From NCBI GenBank assembly GCA_002317115.1, contig DCIP01000102.1, positions 2,840 to 11,085 on the forward strand: a stretch of DNA of 8,246 nt, given 5' to 3'. The notes under the pieces are model-generated. The model was not told the origin of the DNA. It did no database searches and saw only the letters and a program-made list of their open reading frames with translations. Position 1 is the first letter of the stretch. Each line of letters opens with the position of its first letter. Shown piece by piece: positions 1 to 6,317 of the stretch. The translations under genes and the position numbers were made by a program. The DNA is from Candidatus Scybalocola fimicaballi. Its GTDB lineage: Bacteria; Bacteroidota; Bacteroidia; Bacteroidales; Paludibacteraceae.

Positions 1-5
1 TGAAA

Positions 6-482
6 CTAATTAGCATTCAATTCGTCAAGAAGTTCCTTCATTGTCCTTTTCAAAACAGGGTGGACGAAATCAGGAGCAATGTCACACATTGGTTCAAGAG
101 TGAAGCGACGCTGGTGCATACGAGGGTGGGGGATTTCAAGATTCTCATTGGAGATGATCGCGTCGTCATAGAAAAGAATATCAAGATCCATAGGACGATC
201 CTCATATCCAACGCCAGGAGTTCTGACTCTTCCCAATTCACGTTCGATAGCCATACAACGTGCTAAAATATCCTCTGGCTCCAAACGAGTCTCAAAATGG
301 AAGACTCCATTTAGATATTCGTGGTCGGAATCATAACCGACTGGCATTGACGAACGAATTTCCGACAAAGCGACAGCCTTGCCTATAAGGTCGGAACAAA
401 GGATTAGGGCATATTCGATCATGCGACGTCGGTTGCCCATGTTTGTGCCGAAAGCTATGTAAACGTTGTGCAATTTATCCAT
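6..482 (-). CDS. folK: 2-amino-4-hydroxy-6-hydroxymethyldihydropteridine pyrophosphokinase (HPPK)
   Basis: HPPK transfers pyrophosphate from ATP to 6-hydroxymethyl-7,8-dihydropterin, the step before dihydropteroate synthase in folate synthesis; it acts in the cytoplasm. The 158-residue product has the usual length of a single-domain HPPK. Visible family features are the N-terminal FGTNMGN turn (residues 11-17), the signature RPMDLDILFYDD (96-107), whose D99 and D101 match the two magnesium-binding aspartates, and the conserved IPHPRMHQRRFTLEP stretch (117-131). The start at 480-482 gives the normal N-terminus. No Shine-Dalgarno is visible, as is common in this phylum. The upstream leader is the U-tract of a terminator hairpin, and I see no Bacteroidetes-type promoter between it and the ABM gene, so expression may depend on read-through. 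No other folate gene lies in the window. Family assignment is very secure. Confidence 0.96.
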   Translation of the reverse strand: MDKLHNVYIAFGTNMGNRRRMIEYALILCSDLIGKAVALSEIRSSMPVGYDSDHEYLNGVFHFETRLEPEDILARCMAIERELGRVRTPGVGYEDRPMDLDILFYDDAIISNENLEIPHPRMHQRRFTLEPMCDIAPDFVHPVLKRTMKELLDELNAN

Positions 483-514
483 AAAACAAAAAAGGCAGGC
501 GATTGGGCCTGCCT
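481..514 (-). terminator. Intrinsic terminator after the ABM gene, abutting the folK start codon
   Basis: A perfect 8-bp stem, AGGCAGGC (493-500) with GCCTGCCT (507-514), closes a 6-base loop. Read on the minus strand it is followed by TTTTTTGTTTTAT (493 down to 481), a classic U-tract. It lies 19 bases past the ABM stop codon. The U-tract runs into the folK ATG (482-480), so the element is both a terminator and the folK leader. A role as a partial terminator or attenuator is inference. Confidence 0.85.
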
Positions 515-532
515 ATATTGAAAATCTTGTTA

Positions 533-808
533 TTAGAACTCAAACTTCTCTGTCTTGAAAGTACCAAGAGTGTGGATCTTTGGCATGATTCTCTTGTAGT
601 GCTCGCTCTGAGTGTGTGCGATCAAAGTCTCGCTATCCTGCCAAGTCTCGCAGATCATCATAACGTCAAAACGAGTAGAGCTTTCAAATACGTCGTATGC
701 AACACATCCGTTCTCGGCCTGAGAAAGTTCAACCAACTCCTTTACCATTCCTAACAACTCAGACTGGTTCTTCTCCTCAACCTGAATAAATACATTAAGT
801 CTTATCAT
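533..808 (-). CDS. Antibiotic biosynthesis monooxygenase (ABM) domain protein, putative quinol monooxygenase
   Basis: This 91-residue protein is the size of a single ABM-domain (dimeric alpha/beta-barrel) protein such as YgiN-like quinol monooxygenases. Family features seen are the first strand MIRLNVFIQV (1-10), the ENGCVAYDVFES segment (32-43), and the E-T-W-x-D-x-E-T-L-x-x-H-x-x-S-x-H run (54-70), the most recognisable signature of the family. Members are usually cytoplasmic, need no cofactor and act on quinone-like substrates, but many have no known substrate, so the reaction here is not established. The gene has its own promoter in the 96-base gap to the DUF4349 gene and a strong terminator 19 bases after its stop. 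A second copy of its first codons lies at 1765-1810. The fold is well supported; the function is open. Confidence 0.88.
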   Translation of the reverse strand: MIRLNVFIQVEEKNQSELLGMVKELVELSQAENGCVAYDVFESSTRFDVMMICETWQDSETLIAHTQSEHYKRIMPKIHTLGTFKTEKFEF

Positions 809-910
809 CTTCTATGAAATTAAATTCTTGTTTCTAGTACAAAAGTAAAATTTTCTTTTATGTTTACGCAAGAAACGGATATAAAAATTTAATGCTGAAA
901 CAAATTAATT
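748..910. repeat. Junction repeat, copy A (ABM 5' end plus promoter plus DUF4349 stop)
   Basis: This segment recurs at 1765-1910. Positions 748-793 match 1765-1810 at 44 of 46 bases (offset 1017). Copy B lacks 16 bases equivalent to 794-809, and 810-910 match 1811-1910 at about nine in ten positions (offset about 1001). Copy A is the functional version: it holds the first codons of the ABM gene, its start codon (806-808), its promoter and the DUF4349 stop codon (905-907). Weaker similarity continues from 970-1024 to 2001-2046. Confidence 0.9.
840..871 (-). promoter_or_regulatory. Bacteroidetes-type promoter for the ABM gene
   Basis: On the minus strand, TTGC (871-868) is followed after 20 bases by TACTTTTG (847-840). 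The latter fits the Bacteroidetes -7 consensus TAnnTTTG and the spacing is normal for the -33/-7 pair. Transcription would start near 833, about 25 bases before the ABM start codon. The same two elements with the same spacing are kept in copy B at 1841-1872, which supports a functional role. Confidence 0.75.
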
Positions 911-1747
911 TTTTGAAGAAGTGTTAGAGTCTCCTTTTCTCTTCTTGTAGAAGAAATAACCTGCTCCACCAAGAATAAAGAATGGCCACAAACGTAACAA
1001 GAACAACACAAAGAACTTGATTATCGCCCATCCGTCAGATAAAGAGTCTAACAATTCTGAACCAAACGAAGGAGTGTTGTCCTCGTCGTCATCCTTAACA
1101 ACATCTTTCTTTACGATGATAAGATCAATGTTGACTTCGCTATACGCCACTTTGCGGTCGATATTCACACGTCGACCATTCATTCTGTCTAAATCTTGTT
1201 GGATGTAGTCGATTTTTGTCTGAATCTCAATAATCTCAGAAATCTTATTGGCACGTTTTAGCAAAACTCTGTACTGCTCAAGCGCAGCCTCTTTACTTTT
1301 GATCTCTGATACAAGATCCGTATATTGGTCTGATACGTCTTGTACATTGATGTTTTTTTCCGACATTTTGCCTCCAACCTTGCTTAAGGCATCTGTGAAA
1401 ACTTCAAATGAGGCAGACGGAATAGAAGCTGATACAGTATAGCGATATTCATTCTGTTTTTCAGAACTCTTATAACCATTATACTTTCTTATGAGTGCAT
1501 TGATGTTGTCGTAAATAGAATCAACATTCTCTGGTTTTACCTTTATGTCAACATTACCTCTTGCGATCAATTTACGTGCTTCTGGAGCTGGCGGCACAAC
1601 ATCATTTGAAGAGGATACTTCCATCATCTCTTCTTCCACATATTCAGCTGCTGGAGCTTCAGAGACTGCACGTTCTGCATATTTTGCGTTGCTGCTACAT
1701 GCTGATATTGAAAAAGCTGTTAAGACAGCGATAAATAGTTTTTTCAT
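905..1747 (-). CDS. DUF4349 domain lipoprotein with periplasmic coiled coil and C-terminal membrane helix
   Basis: The 280-residue product begins with a lipoprotein signal (MKKLFIAVLTAFSISAC, lipobox I-S-A-C, lipidated Cys17). A low-complexity Ala/Glu-rich linker runs to about residue 55. A DUF4349-type domain follows (about 58-215): a strand rich in valine and lysine near 60-71, the conserved DVSDQYTDL motif (137-145), a helix likely to form a coiled coil (143-190), and a final strand VAYSEVNIDLIIV (200-212). A hydrophobic helix spans about 240-266 and ends in a basic KKRKG tail. DUF4349 has no established function. Having both a lipid anchor and a transmembrane helix implies the inner membrane with the coiled coil in the periplasm; that is inference. 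The likely promoter is the duplicated element at 1841-1872. The stop lies 96 bases before the ABM start codon. Confidence 0.88.
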   Translation of the reverse strand: MKKLFIAVLTAFSISACSSNAKYAERAVSEAPAAEYVEEEMMEVSSSNDVVPPAPEARKLIARGNVDIKVKPENVDSIYDNINALIRKYNGYKSSEKQNEYRYTVSASIPSASFEVFTDALSKVGGKMSEKNINVQDVSDQYTDLVSEIKSKEAALEQYRVLLKRANKISEIIEIQTKIDYIQQDLDRMNGRRVNIDRKVAYSEVNIDLIIVKKDVVKDDDEDNTPSFGSELLDSLSDGWAIIKFFVLFLLRLWPFFILGGAGYFFYKKRKGDSNTSSKN

Positions 1748-1764
1748 AAGCTAATATTAAATAC

Positions 1765-1810
1765 TTCCCAACATCTCAGACTGGTTCTTCTCCTCAACCT
1801 GAATAAATAC
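1765..1810 (-). pseudogene. Fossil 5' fragment of the ABM gene
   Basis: These bases match 748-793 inside the ABM gene at 44 of 46 positions. On the minus strand they read VFIQVEEKNQSEMLGSI then a stop, against VFIQVEEKNQSELLGMV in the intact protein (residues 6-22). A 16-base deletion at 1810/1811 (equivalent to 794-809) removed the start codon, and I find no replacement start in frame. The fragment now forms most of the 5' leader of the DUF4349 gene, ending 17 bases upstream of its ATG. Confidence 0.85.
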
Positions 1811-1840
1811 TTCTATGAAATTAATTTCTTGTTTCTAATA

Positions 1841-1872
1841 CAAAAGTAAAATTTACTTTTTTGTTTACGCAA
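1841..1872 (-). promoter_or_regulatory. Duplicated promoter, probably driving the DUF4349 gene
   Basis: On the minus strand, TTGC (1872-1869) and TACTTTTG (1848-1841) are separated by 20 bases, identical in form and spacing to the ABM promoter at 840-871. Transcription would start near 1834 and give a leader of roughly 87 bases, made largely of the fossil ABM fragment. No other promoter-like sequence is evident nearer the DUF4349 start codon. Confidence 0.7.
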
Positions 1873-1949
1873 GAAACGGAAATAAAAATTAGCGGAGAAA
1901 CAAATTAATTTTGATAATTATATACGAGTTGTCGCAACAAGCTTATTTC

Positions 1950-2000
1950 TAAACGCTCGCCATACGGGCTCGCGTTGGAGGGGAGGGCTAGGGCTTCCTT
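1950..2000. other. GC-rich patch interrupting the duplicated segment
   Basis: About 50 bases, roughly two thirds G+C, lie in a strongly AT-rich intergenic region, between the copy B promoter segment (to 1910) and the DUF4349 remnant (from 2001). The equivalent stretch of copy A (911-969) is unrelated and about 30 bases shorter in total. The patch contains an imperfect hairpin at 1952-1976 (arms AACGC..GCC and GGC..GCGTT with two mismatches). On the minus strand it is open in the same frame as the DUF4349 remnant and reads EGSPSPPLQREPVWRAF. It could be a small inserted repeat element, but that is not shown. Confidence 0.45.
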
Positions 2001-2046
2001 CAAGAATAATGAATGGCCACAAACATAACAAGAAAATATTGATTAT
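2001..2046 (-). pseudogene. Remnant of the DUF4349 transmembrane-helix coding region
   Basis: CAAGAATAATGAATGGCCAC at 2001-2020 matches 970-989 with one mismatch, and the similarity runs on to TTGATTAT (2039-2046, equivalent to 1017-1024) with about 9-11 bases missing. On the minus strand it reads IFLLCLWPFIIL against VLFLLRLWPFFIL in the intact lipoprotein (about residues 247-259). The rest of this second DUF4349 copy is gone or unrecognisable. The open frame that contains it (2133 to 1918) has no ATG and is not called as a gene. Confidence 0.7.
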
Positions 2047-2192
2047 AATAGACTTTGTTGTGTCTTTCTTGCACAAATGAAAAAAAATCCATAAATTGCG
2101 TCCGATTTCAGTGGCGGTGTATAAAAGAAGTTGTTAGTCCTATCGTTATATCATTCAAATGATTGTTACAAACTTTTTTTCTGGCTGATTTC
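2047..2192. other. Intergenic region upstream of the large exported protein
   Basis: No gene or RNA is recognised here. The only structured element is a short inverted repeat, ATCATT-CA-AATGAT (2150-2163), about 30 bases upstream of the likely -7 element at 2193. It could be an operator half-site pair, but six-base arms are expected by chance in AT-rich DNA. Confidence 0.3.
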
Positions 2193-2200
2193 TAATTTTG
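2193..2200 (+). promoter_or_regulatory. Likely -7 element for the large exported protein
   Basis: TAATTTTG fits the Bacteroidetes -7 consensus TAnnTTTG exactly. No convincing -33 TTTG is found 19-21 bases upstream; the nearest TTG is at 2164-2165 with a spacer that is too long. Transcription would start near 2207 and give a leader of about 65 bases. The start codon at 2272 is preceded by an A-rich stretch with no Shine-Dalgarno. Confidence 0.45.
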
Positions 2201-2271
2201 TATGTGCTTTTTCTGTATGATCGTCCTTTAATAATGAATGGTCTGCGAAAATATAAACAAAGAAACTAAAC

Positions 2272-5200
2272 ATGTTATCTAAACAAAAAAATGCGATTTT
2301 AAGAAAACCTGTTCTTAACAGTTTTGTCCTAAAATTTGTCTTGTTGGTCCTATTATCGTTTAATTATTCAGCTAAAGCTTATTGTGGAAGTTGGAATGTC
2401 GTTTGGCAAGAAGATTTCGGTGTTGTTGAAGATTCTGTCTGTCGAGACTTTGCTAATCCTAACATGAGTGTTCCAGGCCATAAACTTGCTGATGTTGATC
2501 AGATGAAAGATGGTTATTATGGTATTATAAACAGTACCTATTGGGCGTATATCCGTAAAACGAGTGTTAATTCTAATAGGGCTTACTTGTTCGTGCCAGG
2601 ACGAGACCACACAGGAAACAATAATGGCGGTATGCTCGTAGTGAACGTTGGCGGTAAAGGTAATGGTGAGAACATATATGAAAATGATCTAAGCATTAAT
2701 GTTTGTGGTGATCATAAGTATAAACTGACGATGTATGTTGCGAATGTGTCAAATGCAACGTTAAGTCCAAACCTTACACTTCAAATTTATAATGTCAAAG
2801 ACAACGCAAATCCTAAATTGCTGAAAAGTGTGAATGTGTCTGGCAACGACGTCGTTAGATGGCCTGGAAAGTATAAAAACCAAGAGGGATTATATATTCA
2901 CGATGAACGTGATTGGACAGAAACATCTTTGGAATTTGAAGCTGACGAGAGTAATTTGTTGAAAATTGTCATTACTAATAACTGTTCAAGTGGAAATGGT
3001 AATGATTTTGCTATTGATGATATTACATTGGAACGTTATGATGATGATGAAGTGGTTCGTCCAGATATCGAATTCAGCAAATCCTTGACAAAATCAACAT
3101 GTATACCAACTTATGCTGTGAACAACACCGATTTGTTGACTTCTTGGAAAACTCTTTATCCTAAAATATATTTCCTTTGGCAGTATTCCACAGATGAAGG
3201 ATATACTTGGACTAACCTAACTAAAGAAAGTGGTATAGAGAAGACATATCTTCAGCGTGAAGTGCCATCAACTGGAAAAGAGGTATATAGAGCAATTATT
3301 ACTGGTGGTGCAACTGAGTCGGAGGCTAAAAACAAGGCTACATACATTGGTGAGCATGAGACTCCTGAAAATGGATGTGATTATTTCTCAATATCTAATA
3401 TTATTTCACAGGTTGATCGTAAACCTAAAACTCCAGCCTACGTCGGAATAGATAAAAATAAAAGCAAAACTAATGAGCCTGTTTACGATTGTGAAGACGA
3501 GACTCATTCCGTCGACCTTATAGCTACTGGATGGGATGCTCTTTACCGAAGCTATTCTGTTTTGTGGCAATATTCATCTGATGATGCGACGTGGACAAAC
3601 ATGACTACTACTGATAAAAAGTTTGATTTTAGTGATGAGTTTGAAGGCAAAACTTATTTCCGTGCTATTGTCGCTGAAGATGATGAGAGTTTGCAACAGG
3701 TGGTCGCAAACGGAGTGCCAGATGATTGTGAAAAAGATTTTTACATCACAAATTCAGTTTCGCTTGAATGTGACGCTAAATGTGAGATTCCTATATTCGA
3801 ACCTATTGCTAACAAAGTGATGCTTTGTGAGGACCGTAATGATGCTTTAGAGTGGAGAGTCCGTCAAACGAATAATGCAATGGTTTCAGAAATGGAGTGG
3901 TATAGCAAAGCAGAAGGTGAGAAGAAATGGACTTTGATTGCTGGTGAGACAAAGATGAACATAACTGTAGCAAATCCGAAAAAGAGTACGTCATATTTGT
4001 TTGTCGGCAAGCATAAAAAATGTGTTTCAGACTCGATTTTGTTTGAATTCATTGTAAATCCGTCAATTAAAATTGGTCCTATAAGCGATACAAAGATTTG
4101 TCAGGGAGACGATGTTGAATATACAGCAAAGGTATTGTCTGGAAAACCAACTAAATTCATTTGGGATTTCAAAACTACCAATAGTGCAAATTTCATAGAT
4201 AAAAACGTACAAGTCAGCAAAACGATGACATTGTATGCCACTGACGATGTTTGTACTTCAGCTGAAGTAACAGCCTATATTGATGTTGAGGAAAGAGTAG
4301 ACGTTAAGCTTGAAGCTGTGCCTGAATCTATTTGTGAGGGTGAAACAGTTGAAATAAATGCGTCTGCCAACCTTGATCCGATAAACAAATATGGATGGCT
4401 GAAAGATGGAAAACCAGTTGGTTCGACAAGTCTTACATTGAGTGATTCTCCTTCTAAAGATGCATCATACAAATTTTTCGTAGAAGGAGTGCTTTGCCCA
4501 AGAGTAGAGAAGGATATTGACGTCAAAGTTGAGAAAAAAATTGATGACTTTAATCTTGTCGCTTCGTCGGAATCGGTTTGTGAAGGAGAAAGTGTGACGG
4601 TAAAATTTGATGCTAATGTGCCGTCTTCGTACAAAATCCAATGGGATAAGAATAATGTGTCATTAAATTCAACAGACAAAAGTATCACTGATATTCCTGA
4701 TGCCGACGCTACTTATAATTTGACTATTACTGGTGAAATATGTTCAAAGATTGAGAAGTCTGTAGATGTTACGGTTGAGACAAAACCAGAGTTTGAATTG
4801 AAAATCAATAAAGATTCTTTTTGTGAAACGGCTGATGTTGAATTGACAGTCCTTTCAAGTAATTCGTCAAATTATGTTTTAATGACAAAGTACGAAGGTG
4901 AAAATGATTTTACTGAAACGAAAAATGCAAATCTGTCATTTACTTCAGACAAGTCTGCAACATATAAAATTGCGTCAGCTGATAATAAAGCCTGTGAGCG
5001 TGTTTATTCTAACGAAGTGTCACTGATTGTAGAACAACCAATTGATGTGACTTTTGAAGATATTCCTGATCTTGTATGTGAAGGAGCTTCAGTAAAACTG
5101 TCTGCGACTATAAGTTCTGAAAATAGCACTTATGGATGGAAAAAGGATGGTGACAAGTCATTTGCTGAGAATAAGCTAAATGTTGATGATACACCTGCTG

Positions 5201-6243
5201 GATTAACTAAATATGAATTCTGGGTGGATAATTCTATTTGTCCTGACTTCTCTAAACCTTTTAATGTCGACGTGGAGCCTTCACAAAAAATTGAGTTGAC
5301 TGCATCTCAAACAACGCTTTGCCAGGATGAAGATGTGACTTTGTCTACTAATTATTCATACGAGAAAGGAATCGTCTGGGAGAGTAAAGGTAAAAATGAC
5401 ACTCAGTTTACTGAAATAACTACCGGTATACTTAGTATAGTAGACTCTCCAATTGAAAATACAACTTATAGAGTTTCTGCTGTTTCTGAAAATGGTTGTA
5501 AAGAGATTAGCGATGAAAGAACAATCAGTGTAGTCGAACCTATTGATTTGAATGTAAAAAATAGTTCCTCTGCTTGTGGTGGAGGTCTAACGTCATTTTT
5601 TATTTCTACAAAAAATCCAGTTGATAAAATCATCTGGATTGCTGACAATGACACAGTAGAAATCAAAGAGAATTATTACAATATAGATCTATATACTACA
5701 ACAAATTATACTGTTGTAGCGACTAAGGAACATTGTGAAGAACGTAAGGAAGGTACTATTGAAGTAAATGAACCTCCTCATATTTTGTCTTATGAACAAA
5801 TTTCGGAAAACTCATACCAAATGATTGTAGACGATGATAGTGAACCACTTTATTTCATCTATCAAAATGGAGATGAGCCAACAACTTCCAATGTGATTGA
5901 AAATGTAAAAATGGGTAGATTATACCAAATTGTGGTGTTTAATGATAAAGGTTGTTCCTCACTGTTTGAATTTAAGATTCCTTTCGCAGGTCTTGAATTT
6001 CCAAAATATTTTTATCAGGGAGAAGAAAATTGGAAGGTCGAAAATTTGGATTATTTCTTAGAACCGACATTGAAAATTTACGATCGTTACGGTAAATTGT
6101 TATATACAGAAACCGGTACCACAGAAGGTTGGGAAGGAGTGTATAACGGATATGAATTGCCAACCACAGATTATTGGTATGTGTTGGATGTCCCTGAGAT
6201 TGACAAACAATACACTGGTCATTTCACATTGTTAAGAAGATAA
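2272..6243 (+). CDS. Large Ig-like repeat surface protein with T9SS type B sorting domain
   Basis: This 1323-residue protein has a signal peptide (basic start, hydrophobic 17-33, likely cleavage after AKA at 36). Residues 40-257 look like a beta-sandwich or carbohydrate-binding-like domain ending in FAIDDITLERY. Two modules with Cys277/W303 and Cys407/W432 each carry LWQYS and TWTN motifs about 130 residues apart. Eight Ig-like repeats follow, with first cysteines at 519, 610, 688, 770, 851, 936, 1017 and 1102, many as C-E-G-E/A-S/T-V, each with a second cysteine about 50-65 residues later. Residues 1239-1323 form a type B T9SS C-terminal domain: LKIYDRYGKLLY, GWEGVYNG, LPTTDYWYVLDV and GHFTLLRR. 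T9SS carries such proteins across the outer membrane and the domain is usually removed or anchored there. No PorP/SprF partner gene adjoins it. Role as adhesin or matrix protein is inferred. Confidence 0.9.
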   Translation: MLSKQKNAILRKPVLNSFVLKFVLLVLLSFNYSAKAYCGSWNVVWQEDFGVVEDSVCRDFANPNMSVPGHKLADVDQMKDGYYGIINSTYWAYIRKTSVNSNRAYLFVPGRDHTGNNNGGMLVVNVGGKGNGENIYENDLSINVCGDHKYKLTMYVANVSNATLSPNLTLQIYNVKDNANPKLLKSVNVSGNDVVRWPGKYKNQEGLYIHDERDWTETSLEFEADESNLLKIVITNNCSSGNGNDFAIDDITLERYDDDEVVRPDIEFSKSLTKSTCIPTYAVNNTDLLTSWKTLYPKIYFLWQYSTDEGYTWTNLTKESGIEKTYLQREVPSTGKEVYRAIITGGATESEAKNKATYIGEHETPENGCDYFSISNIISQVDRKPKTPAYVGIDKNKSKTNEPVYDCEDETHSVDLIATGWDALYRSYSVLWQYSSDDATWTNMTTTDKKFDFSDEFEGKTYFRAIVAEDDESLQQVVANGVPDDCEKDFYITNSVSLECDAKCEIPIFEPIANKVMLCEDRNDALEWRVRQTNNAMVSEMEWYSKAEGEKKWTLIAGETKMNITVANPKKSTSYLFVGKHKKCVSDSILFEFIVNPSIKIGPISDTKICQGDDVEYTAKVLSGKPTKFIWDFKTTNSANFIDKNVQVSKTMTLYATDDVCTSAEVTAYIDVEERVDVKLEAVPESICEGETVEINASANLDPINKYGWLKDGKPVGSTSLTLSDSPSKDASYKFFVEGVLCPRVEKDIDVKVEKKIDDFNLVASSESVCEGESVTVKFDANVPSSYKIQWDKNNVSLNSTDKSITDIPDADATYNLTITGEICSKIEKSVDVTVETKPEFELKINKDSFCETADVELTVLSSNSSNYVLMTKYEGENDFTETKNANLSFTSDKSATYKIASADNKACERVYSNEVSLIVEQPIDVTFEDIPDLVCEGASVKLSATISSENSTYGWKKDGDKSFAENKLNVDDTPAGLTKYEFWVDNSICPDFSKPFNVDVEPSQKIELTASQTTLCQDEDVTLSTNYSYEKGIVWESKGKNDTQFTEITTGILSIVDSPIENTTYRVSAVSENGCKEISDERTISVVEPIDLNVKNSSSACGGGLTSFFISTKNPVDKIIWIADNDTVEIKENYYNIDLYTTTNYTVVATKEHCEERKEGTIEVNEPPHILSYEQISENSYQMIVDDDSEPLYFIYQNGDEPTTSNVIENVKMGRLYQIVVFNDKGCSSLFEFKIPFAGLEFPKYFYQGEENWKVENLDYFLEPTLKIYDRYGKLLYTETGTTEGWEGVYNGYELPTTDYWYVLDVPEIDKQYTGHFTLLRR

Positions 6244-6271
6244 AAATGTGAAAATATAATCATGTAAACAT

Positions 6272-6305
6272 AAACGGCTGATTCAAGACTATGAATCAGC
6301 CGTTT
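6272..6305. terminator. Bidirectional hairpin terminator between convergent genes
   Basis: A perfect 14-bp stem (AAACGGCTGATTCA at 6272-6285 with its complement at 6292-6305) encloses a 6-base loop. On the plus strand it is followed by GTATTTTATTT, a reasonable U-tract for the exported protein ending 28 bases earlier. On the minus strand it lies 12 bases past the kinase-like gene and is followed by a less T-rich run. It probably serves both converging transcripts. Confidence 0.88.
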
Positions 6306-6317
6306 GTATTTTATTTG

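Larger units (their letters stand above)
1765..1910. repeat. Junction repeat, copy B, upstream of the DUF4349 gene
   Basis: This is the second copy of 748-910, placed about 1 kb away on the other side of the DUF4349 gene. That order is what a tandem duplication of a unit of roughly 1 kb (ABM 5' end, promoter, DUF4349 gene) would leave if the second DUF4349 copy later decayed. The bases around the promoter are conserved best; the DUF4349-proximal end diverges more. Confidence 0.88.

Noticed and set aside
503..754. Plus-strand open frame of 83 codons opposite the ABM gene
   Set aside because: It is antisense to a conserved small protein and begins inside the terminator hairpin.
1918..2133. Minus-strand open frame covering the DUF4349 remnant and the GC-rich patch
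   Set aside because: It has no ATG, no promoter and only a dozen residues of similarity to DUF4349, so it was treated as a pseudogene remnant.
2150..2163. Inverted repeat ATCATT-CA-AATGAT as an operator
   Set aside because: Six-base arms are common by chance in AT-rich DNA and there is no regulator gene beside it; noted only within the intergenic entry.
2005..2241. Twelve-base direct repeat AATAATGAATGG at 2005-2016 and 2230-2241
   Set aside because: It is short and AT-rich, the flanks do not match, and the first copy is explained by the DUF4349 remnant; chance is the simplest reading.
4275..4688. Minus-strand open frame of 137 codons inside the large exported protein gene
   Set aside because: It is antisense to the Cys-paired Ig-like repeats; its Ser/Thr/Leu-rich composition is a by-product of the coding strand.
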